A stretch of 6,660 nucleotides of DNA from an uncultured Alistipes sp. (GTDB taxonomy: Bacteria; Bacteroidota; Bacteroidia; Bacteroidales; Rikenellaceae). The stretch covers positions 1 to 6,660 of the forward strand of contig CAMWYI010000097.1 in assembly GCA_947178455.1 (NCBI GenBank), given 5' to 3'. Shown here piece after piece: positions 1 through 5,125 of this stretch. Position 1 is the stretch's first letter. Each line of letters opens with the position of its first letter. The notes below the pieces were generated by a model. It searched no databases, was not told the origin of the DNA, and was given only the letters and a program-made list of their open reading frames with translations. The translations under genes were made by a program, and so were the position numbers.

Positions 1-1252
1 TCGGGAACGAATAAATCAGGAAATCGGGCAGTCGGCGATACCATGCAAGGTCGAAGAAATCGACGCCCGTCAAACGCGACAACACGAACGGAATGTAGAC
101 GAACGAGACGAGATTGGCCTCGAAATAGCTGTTTCCGTCGTGCCAGCCGCCGTCGTCGCCGCCCAAAATCGGGAAGCGCGCACACCACACTTCGTAGCCG
201 TAGCGCATCCATTTCGCGGCATCGGGCAGGTCGCCCGCCGTAGCGATTGCCACGAAGAAAAAGTTGCGGAACGTGTGCTGCCAGACATGATTGTCCATCG
301 AATGCACCTCGAAATCGCGGAGGTAATGGCGGTAGAAATGTTCGCCCCGCACGCGGACAGATTCGAGCACGGCAATCCGTTGTTCGGGGGTCATGAAGTC
401 GCCGACCGCATCGTAAGCCACCGCCAGCCCGTGCATAATGGCCGAACGATTGAAATCCTCCGACGTAGCATCGCTGTCGACCGGCAGTGCAGCGGCATGC
501 AGCGCATGTTTGACGGCAGCGCGGGCGAAACACTCCTCACCGGTCAGCAGATAGGCAATCGAGAAATCGACGGCCGGTTTGGTGACGACCTCCCCGAATT
601 TGTGGTACATGAAGTTGATCATCGACCGTTTCTGATAGGCCGACATGCCGGTCGTATCGCGCGGACGGGTCGGGGCGACGGGCACCACCGGTTTGTCCAA
701 ATCGGCGCGGGCACGGCGCACCAATCCGCGTGCTTCGGGGTTGCGGAGTGCACGTTCGCGGAAAGCGGCGAGGCTATCCCGCTGCACGTAAAGTCGCGGA
801 TGCGGCATCGCGGCGAGACGGACGGCCAACTCGTCGCCCGAAGGCGTGACGAAGCGGCGCGCCGAATCGGTCACGACGAATTCGTGCACCTCCGAACAAG
901 TCGCAGGCGCATTTTTGGGGCAGGTCGTCACACGCCAGTAATAGCGACCGGTAGCCAACGCCTCGTGGGGCGTATAAGCAGCCCACTCCTGCTCGGAACG
1001 CCGCGTCCGGTCGGCCGGAAAATCGGGCGCGTCGGACCATTCGACCACGTAATGCCCGACCTCATTCTTGTCGCCCGCCGGCCACAACAGCGCCGGAGGA
1101 TTCTGTCGCACGGCGATGCCCTGCGACGGAGTAGCCCATTCGCAATAGCGCGGCCGAAGCGACACGCGGTCGGGATGTTGTTCGGCCGAAAAAGGCTGTG
1201 CAGCGGCCACCGCCGTCCAAAGCGATGCCGCGAGGAGAATCAATCGTTTCAT
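1..1252 (-). CDS. Secreted heparinase II/III-superfamily polysaccharide lyase, DUF4962-like N-terminus (C-terminus missing)
   Basis: The frame is open from the ATG at 1252-1250 to the left edge, giving 417 residues and no stop, so the gene is 3'-truncated by the window. Residues 1-18 form a signal peptide (KR, hydrophobic core, AAA before Q19), so the enzyme is exported. Residues ~45-128 look like a fibronectin III-type/DUF4962 module ending in a YYWRV strand. A HPRLY motif (151-155) opens the alpha-toroid lyase domain, as in Pedobacter heparinase II. Compared with that enzyme from memory, His322 in a DNH motif and Tyr376 in HDGNSY fall at catalytic His202 and Tyr257, while Gln325 replaces Glu205. 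Known relatives eliminate uronate-containing glycosaminoglycans, including PL15-type exo-heparinases and PL21 heparinase II. The catalytic second His and beta-sandwich would lie beyond position 1. The ATG overlaps the transporter stop (ATGA). Heparan/heparin as substrate is inferred from the neighbouring sulfatase; another uronate polymer such as alginate is possible. Confidence 0.85.
   Translation of the reverse strand, partial: MKRLILLAASLWTAVAAAQPFSAEQHPDRVSLRPRYCEWATPSQGIAVRQNPPALLWPAGDKNEVGHYVVEWSDAPDFPADRTRRSEQEWAAYTPHEALATGRYYWRVTTCPKNAPATCSEVHEFVVTDSARRFVTPSGDELAVRLAAMPHPRLYVQRDSLAAFRERALRNPEARGLVRRARADLDKPVVPVAPTRPRDTTGMSAYQKRSMINFMYHKFGEVVTKPAVDFSIAYLLTGEECFARAAVKHALHAAALPVDSDATSEDFNRSAIMHGLAVAYDAVGDFMTPEQRIAVLESVRVRGEHFYRHYLRDFEVHSMDNHVWQHTFRNFFFVAIATAGDLPDAAKWMRYGYEVWCARFPILGGDDGGWHDGNSYFEANLVSFVYIPFVLSRLTGVDFFDLAWYRRLPDFLIYSFP
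1249..1252 (-). other. ATGA stop-start overlap, transporter to lyase
   Basis: The lyase ATG (1252-1250) overlaps the transporter TGA (1251-1249) by 4 bases, with an A-rich stretch (GAAAAGAACG) just upstream. It repeats the coupling pattern of the kinase-transporter junction and places the lyase firmly in the same transcript. Confidence 0.85.
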
Positions 1253-2517
1253 GCGCGTTCTTTTCGGAAAAGTTCGGAAAGGCGCACGTGTCGGTTGACG
1301 ACCAACGGCCGCGCCCAAAAAGCAATGCTGACGATATAGAGAATGGTCGCACAGACGAACAATAAGGCAGCCCGCAAACCGACCCAGTCGCCCAACCACC
1401 CCACCACGAGCGGCCCGACGGCTCCGCCGGCGATGCCGGTGCAAAGGATTCCGGCGAACGAACCGTGATAACGTTCGACGGAGTTCAACGCGGTGGACAT
1501 GATGATAGAGAACATCACCGAAATGGAGAACCCGACAGCCGGAAACGCCGCCACGGAGAGCCGTGCGCTGCCGAACAACGCCGCCGACAACGAAGCGAGC
1601 GCCAACAGGCCCGAAACTTTGAGCACCTGCCGGGCATCCCACAGCCGCAAGGCAATCAGTCCGATCAGGCAGCCGACGGACATATATCCCCAGAAGCGGC
1701 CGACGACCGGTGCCCCGACCCACTGCGGGTCGAGCCCGTGATACTGCCGCAGAAATTCGGAAATCCAGTTGGCGACGCCCTGTTCCGAAGCCGTATAAGC
1801 CAACATACCCAAGAAAAAGAGGTAGACGTACTTGTTGCGCAACAACTCTTTGTAGGAATGCAGGCCGCCGCTGCATTCCTCCTCCCGCAACTCGATGCGC
1901 GGAAAGCGCACGCACAGCACGACGATAAGCACGGCCACGAGCACGAAGGCGAACAACCAGTAGAGCGAAGCCCAAGGCAGATCGGCAGGCGTCAGACGCT
2001 GCAACAACCCAACGAATCCGGTCTGTTCGTTCCCCGACGTCAGACGTTCGACCAGTCCGGCGTAGACGAACGGACTGACGAACGACGCGGCACCGAAAAC
2101 CAACTGTCCCAAAACGGAGAAGAACGCGAAATTCTCCTCACCGCCCGCCACACGCGTAAGCGGGTTGATCGTAGTCTGCAACATGGCCATGCCCAGCCCG
2201 ATGGTAAACGACGAAGCGAGCAGCACGGGGAAAGTCGGCATCCAAGCGAAAAGCAACGACCCGACGAGCGGCAACGCGAATCCGATTGCAAGCACCGTTT
2301 TCTGACTGAAACGCTCGATCATCAGACCGGCGGGAATCGACATGATGCCGTAAGCCAAGAAGAACGACATCGGAATGAAGCCCGCCAGCGTGAGATGCGT
2401 CAGGCGGAAATTATCGATAATATCGGGAATCAACGGCCCGATGATGTTCGTGATGAACGAAATCACGAACCAGAAGCCCATGATGAGGGCTACGATAGCA
2501 TAACTGCGTTGTTTCAT
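1249..2517 (-). CDS. MFS sugar permease, FucP-like
   Basis: This is a 422-residue inner-membrane protein with about 12 hydrophobic segments in two halves, split by a charged loop at ~204-230 (RFPRIELREEE region). That is the usual length and layout of major facilitator carriers. It resembles the fucose permease group: a Pro-Ala-Gly motif after helix 2 (PAGLMIERF, 62-70), an NP motif in helix 4 (Asn118-Pro119) and a polar helix 7 with Glu245 (SEQGVANWISEF). I infer import of a monosaccharide released in the periplasm, feeding the kinase encoded just upstream. GlcNAc or glucosamine is a guess from context. The ATG at 2517 is preferred because it overlaps the kinase stop as ATGA and begins just before helix 1; a TTG 45 bases upstream would add a charged tail encoded inside the kinase gene. 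By recalled alignment, the acidic residues that couple protons in E. coli FucP (Asp46, Glu135) are Gly27 and Gln114 here, so substrate and coupling should not be copied from FucP. Confidence 0.88.
   Translation of the reverse strand: MKQRSYAIVALIMGFWFVISFITNIIGPLIPDIIDNFRLTHLTLAGFIPMSFFLAYGIMSIPAGLMIERFSQKTVLAIGFALPLVGSLLFAWMPTFPVLLASSFTIGLGMAMLQTTINPLTRVAGGEENFAFFSVLGQLVFGAASFVSPFVYAGLVERLTSGNEQTGFVGLLQRLTPADLPWASLYWLFAFVLVAVLIVVLCVRFPRIELREEECSGGLHSYKELLRNKYVYLFFLGMLAYTASEQGVANWISEFLRQYHGLDPQWVGAPVVGRFWGYMSVGCLIGLIALRLWDARQVLKVSGLLALASLSAALFGSARLSVAAFPAVGFSISVMFSIIMSTALNSVERYHGSFAGILCTGIAGGAVGPLVVGWLGDWVGLRAALLFVCATILYIVSIAFWARPLVVNRHVRLSELFRKERA
2514..2517 (-). other. ATGA stop-start overlap, kinase to transporter
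   Basis: The transporter ATG (2517-2515) and kinase TGA (2516-2514) overlap by 4 bases, the usual arrangement for translational coupling by re-initiation. The sequence before it has a short A run (ACGAAAATTCG) but no Shine-Dalgarno box, as expected in Bacteroidota. This junction decides the transporter start. Confidence 0.85.
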
Positions 2518-3449
2518 GCGTGCGAATTTTCGTAAAGAAACAGACCGGCGGCCCCCAGACAACCGGCACGGTTGCCCAGTGCGGCGGCAACCAACTGCGT
2601 ATCGGCAGCACAGACGGGCATGGCGTAGCGTTCGACCTTGCAGCGCAAGGCGCCGAAATAGAAATCGCCCGCTTCGGAGATGCCTCCGCCCACGACCACC
2701 CGCTGGGGTGCAAAAAGATTAATCATCGACGCGATGCCGTGCGCAAGGTAATCCCAATGCTCCTCCATTGCCTGCACGGCGGCCGCTTCGCCCCGCAAAT
2801 AGGCATCGACCACGACACGGCCGTCGGCCTCGCCGTCGCCGAGACCGGCCAGCACACAATACCGCCGCACGAGCGCGGAAGTCGAAGCGTAATGCTCCAA
2901 ACATCCCACGCTTCCGCAGGCGCACGGCTCGCCGTCACTGCGAACGGTGATGTGCCCCATCTCCATGCCGCGATTGCGATAACCGCGATAGAGCAGACCG
3001 TCGACCAGCACGCCGCAACCGATGCCCGTGCCGACGGTAACGAACACCACATCGGTCGCACCCTGCGCCGCACCGAACAACGATTCGCCCAAAGCCATCA
3101 TGTTGGCGTCGTTGCTGGCCCGCACGGGCAATCCCGCGACGGATTCGATTCGCTCGGCCAACGGGAGGTTCTCCCACTCGGGGATGTTCTCCGCCCCGCC
3201 GAGCACCGTCCGGCCGTCGGACGAAACGATGCCGGGCGTGCCGATGCCGATACCCTCCAACGCGAGCGACTGCCCTGCGGCGAACTCCCGACAAAGCGCC
3301 GCACCGCGCGACAACTGCGCGAGCACCGCCTCGGCCCCCTTGTCGGCACACGTAGGCAACTGCCCGCTGAAAAGCGATGCACCGCTTTCGTCGACTACGG
3401 CGTACTTCACCGAAGTGCCGCCGAGGTCCATGCCTATGGCCTGCTTCAT
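2514..3449 (-). CDS. ROK-family sugar kinase (glucokinase / N-acetylhexosamine kinase type)
   Basis: This 311-residue cytoplasmic protein has the full set of ROK signatures. There is an N-terminal phosphate loop DLGGTSVK (8-15), GTPG (70-73), NIPEW (88-92), the catalytic-base segment SNDAN with Asp114 (112-116), the second phosphate motif VGTGIGCG (139-146), the EMGH sugar-binding motif (163-166), and the zinc knuckle CACGSVGCLE (176-185). His166, Cys176, Cys178 and Cys183 are the expected zinc ligands. The length is typical for the family, and the absence of an N-terminal helix-turn-helix marks it as a kinase, not a ROK repressor. It would use ATP to phosphorylate a hexose or hexosamine at C6. 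Exact sugar cannot be read; the sulfatase context suggests GlcNAc or glucosamine, and B. thetaiotaomicron's heparan locus also carries a ROK kinase (recalled). The ATG lies 2 nt after the DUF3604 stop and the TGA overlaps the transporter ATG. The frame stays open upstream into the neighbouring gene, but protein homology begins at this ATG. Confidence 0.95.
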   Translation of the reverse strand: MKQAIGMDLGGTSVKYAVVDESGASLFSGQLPTCADKGAEAVLAQLSRGAALCREFAAGQSLALEGIGIGTPGIVSSDGRTVLGGAENIPEWENLPLAERIESVAGLPVRASNDANMMALGESLFGAAQGATDVVFVTVGTGIGCGVLVDGLLYRGYRNRGMEMGHITVRSDGEPCACGSVGCLEHYASTSALVRRYCVLAGLGDGEADGRVVVDAYLRGEAAAVQAMEEHWDYLAHGIASMINLFAPQRVVVGGGISEAGDFYFGALRCKVERYAMPVCAADTQLVAAALGNRAGCLGAAGLFLYENSHA

Positions 3450-3451
3450 GG

Positions 3452-5098
3452 CTATGCCCGCTCGACCCAAATCGGCGTGCACCAGCCCCACTGACCGTCG
3501 CGCTGACGCACACGCACGTAATAGTAATCGGTATCGCGTTCGGCACGGTCGTCGACCATGTAATGGCCCACCGTGAAGCCCGACACGGGCACGGCCCGCT
3601 CGAATTGGACAGCCTCCGAAAGCCACCCGCGCAGGAAGTGCGCGCGAGCACCGGCGAGCAGTTCGTCGAGCGTATGTTCGTAAGTATGGCCGTTGAACTC
3701 GGCGACGATGCGGCCGCTGCGGGGCATCTCGACGTCGAAAATCACGCCCTGCATGGCCGGTGTCATGACATTGGGATTTTTCGACGAATACATGTCCAGC
3801 ACCGCCTGCCGGTCGTCGCGTTCGAGCACGCGGTTGACGCGCGTGCGGAAAGCCGTTTCGCCGGGCTGCGGCGAGGTGAATGCCGCTCCTCGGAAGCAGG
3901 TCTGCAAATCGTCGATACGTCCTTCGGACAACCGCACGCGGCCCGACCAGTGGACGTACTCCTCCTCGCGGTTCCAGCCGAAGTTGATTTTCAGTTTGGC
4001 GCGAATCACCTCGTCGTCGGGCACGACGGTACGATGCGGCGCACCCAAGCGGGCGACGCACTCGCCGTTCTTGATGATGTCGACGTAATCGAGCTGGTTC
4101 TGCGTTTCGACATTGAGATAGATTTCGCGTTTGCCGCCGCTGACAACCTCGCCCGGCAAGGCACCGTTGATGCGGAAGTCGATTTTGATTTTGTCGCCCG
4201 TGACACCGCACACGCGACGGTCGCCCATCGCTTTCCACAAAGCATCGCGGTCGAGCGACTCGGCATAGACGCCGATACGGCCGTCGCCGTAGCTGCCCGG
4301 ATAACCGGCATGCTGGTCTGTCGAGCACATCAGACCGAATTTGTGGCCCTGCTCCAAGCCGTAGAGAATCGAACCCTCCCACGTCCGAGGCCCCATGTCG
4401 TGCAGGTAGTTGTAATCGCCCGAATCGCTCTCGGCCAATCCGTGCCGCGAGAACATCTCGACGAACGGAGCCTGCCGGCTCTCGCGGAAAGCCTCCCAGT
4501 TGTATCCGCGGAAGCCGTTGATGTATCCCATGTGGTGGGGCGTCACGTAGGCGTCGTATTTTTCGAGTTTTTGTTTGAGGTCGGGCACCGACGTGCACTC
4601 CACCAGCGGCGCGTCGAACGTGCGGAACAGCGCCACGTGGTCGCCGTGCTCCATGCTGTGGCACTCGTACGAGGGGAACGTCACGAAGCGGCCGGGACGG
4701 TCGGCGGCCTTCATCGCGCGCAGATACTTCTCGTATCCGCCGCGCCGCAACCGTTTGAAGGCTTCGGTGTGGTAGCCGATGACCCAGTTCAGGCGCGGGT
4801 CGTTCGCCCCCGGGATGTCGGGCCACAAGGCGTGCGGCGTGACCGAAGCGAAGTCGAGCTGCTGCTCGGCGGCAGCCAGCGCATCGGCGAGGTCGCCGTG
4901 TCCGTAGGTCACGTTGCAATGGTTGTGCACGTCGCCCCAAAAGACTTTCAAGTCGCGAAGCGACGGAAAACCATTTTTGAGGTAATCGGGCAACCGGTCG
5001 TTGTTGCCTGCGAAGGTCGTACAACCCGGAATGGCACTCACGGCCGCAAGCCCCAGCAGGCTCCAGCCCGAAGTTTTCAGAAATTCACGTCTATCCAT
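3452..5098 (-). CDS. Tat-exported lipoprotein with PHP-like DUF3604 metal-hydrolase domain, function unknown
   Basis: This is a 548-residue protein whose enzymatic activity I do not know. Residues 1-26 carry a twin-arginine signal (MDRREFLK) and a lipobox-like IPGC with Cys26, suggesting folded export and membrane anchoring. The PHP-like core has GDVHNH (His58, His60), VTPH (His89), PSYECH (Glu145), TPHH (His188/189), VEMFSRHG (Glu214, His219) and STDQH (Asp261, His263); these are the likely metal ligands. The segment from STDQH through ALWKAMGDRRVCGVTGD (~259-305) is the classic DUF3604 signature. A beta-rich C-terminal half ends in strands with paired Tyr/Trp. PHP relatives are metal-dependent phosphoesterases or amidohydrolase-like enzymes; DUF3604 itself is largely uncharacterised. 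It sits between sulfatase and kinase genes, implying an extracytoplasmic step on the same glycan. Start choice: ATG 5098 places the Tat motif at the N-terminus after an A/T-rich stretch; an in-frame GTG at 5125 overlapping the sulfatase stop would add nine residues. Confidence 0.88.
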   Translation of the reverse strand: MDRREFLKTSGWSLLGLAAVSAIPGCTTFAGNNDRLPDYLKNGFPSLRDLKVFWGDVHNHCNVTYGHGDLADALAAAEQQLDFASVTPHALWPDIPGANDPRLNWVIGYHTEAFKRLRRGGYEKYLRAMKAADRPGRFVTFPSYECHSMEHGDHVALFRTFDAPLVECTSVPDLKQKLEKYDAYVTPHHMGYINGFRGYNWEAFRESRQAPFVEMFSRHGLAESDSGDYNYLHDMGPRTWEGSILYGLEQGHKFGLMCSTDQHAGYPGSYGDGRIGVYAESLDRDALWKAMGDRRVCGVTGDKIKIDFRINGALPGEVVSGGKREIYLNVETQNQLDYVDIIKNGECVARLGAPHRTVVPDDEVIRAKLKINFGWNREEEYVHWSGRVRLSEGRIDDLQTCFRGAAFTSPQPGETAFRTRVNRVLERDDRQAVLDMYSSKNPNVMTPAMQGVIFDVEMPRSGRIVAEFNGHTYEHTLDELLAGARAHFLRGWLSEAVQFERAVPVSGFTVGHYMVDDRAERDTDYYYVRVRQRDGQWGWCTPIWVERA

Positions 5099-5121
5099 AA
5101 AAGTATCGAGTTTCGTTAGTT

Positions 5122-5125
5122 TCAC
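5122..5125 (-). other. GTGA overlap between sulfatase stop and alternative DUF3604 start
   Basis: On the minus strand the sulfatase TGA (5124-5122) shares bases with an in-frame GTG (5125-5123) of the DUF3604 gene. Either this GTG couples the two genes by a 4-base overlap, or translation restarts at the ATG at 5098, leaving a 23-nt spacer rich in A and T. No Shine-Dalgarno box is visible for either start. Confidence 0.5.

Noticed and set aside
2518..2562. A 15-residue N-terminal extension of the transporter from a TTG at 2562.
   Set aside because: It would lie inside the kinase coding sequence and adds a charged tail (SGGRRSVSLRKFAR). The ATG at 2517 forms an ATGA overlap and begins right before helix 1.
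2514..5024. An 836-codon minus-strand frame that appears to fuse a long Arg-rich region to the ROK kinase.
   Set aside because: Upstream of 3449 it runs through the DUF3604 gene in another frame and gives low-complexity Arg/Ala-rich text with no family resemblance. Kinase homology starts exactly at the ATG at 3449.
3377..5119. A 580-codon plus-strand frame opposite the DUF3604 gene, and similar long plus-strand frames at 140-1339, 1465-2535 and 5212-6651.
   Set aside because: They lie antisense to convincing genes, three of them in exact codon register (140-1339, 3377-5119, 5212-6651). They stay open because the real genes almost never use TTA, CTA or TCA codons in this GC-rich genome. Their translations show no domains.
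5099..5121. A promoter or terminator in the only intergenic gap.
   Set aside because: Twenty-three bases are too short for both, no inverted repeat or T run is seen, and no Bacteroidota -33/-7 (TTTG / TAnnTTTG) pair can be recognised.
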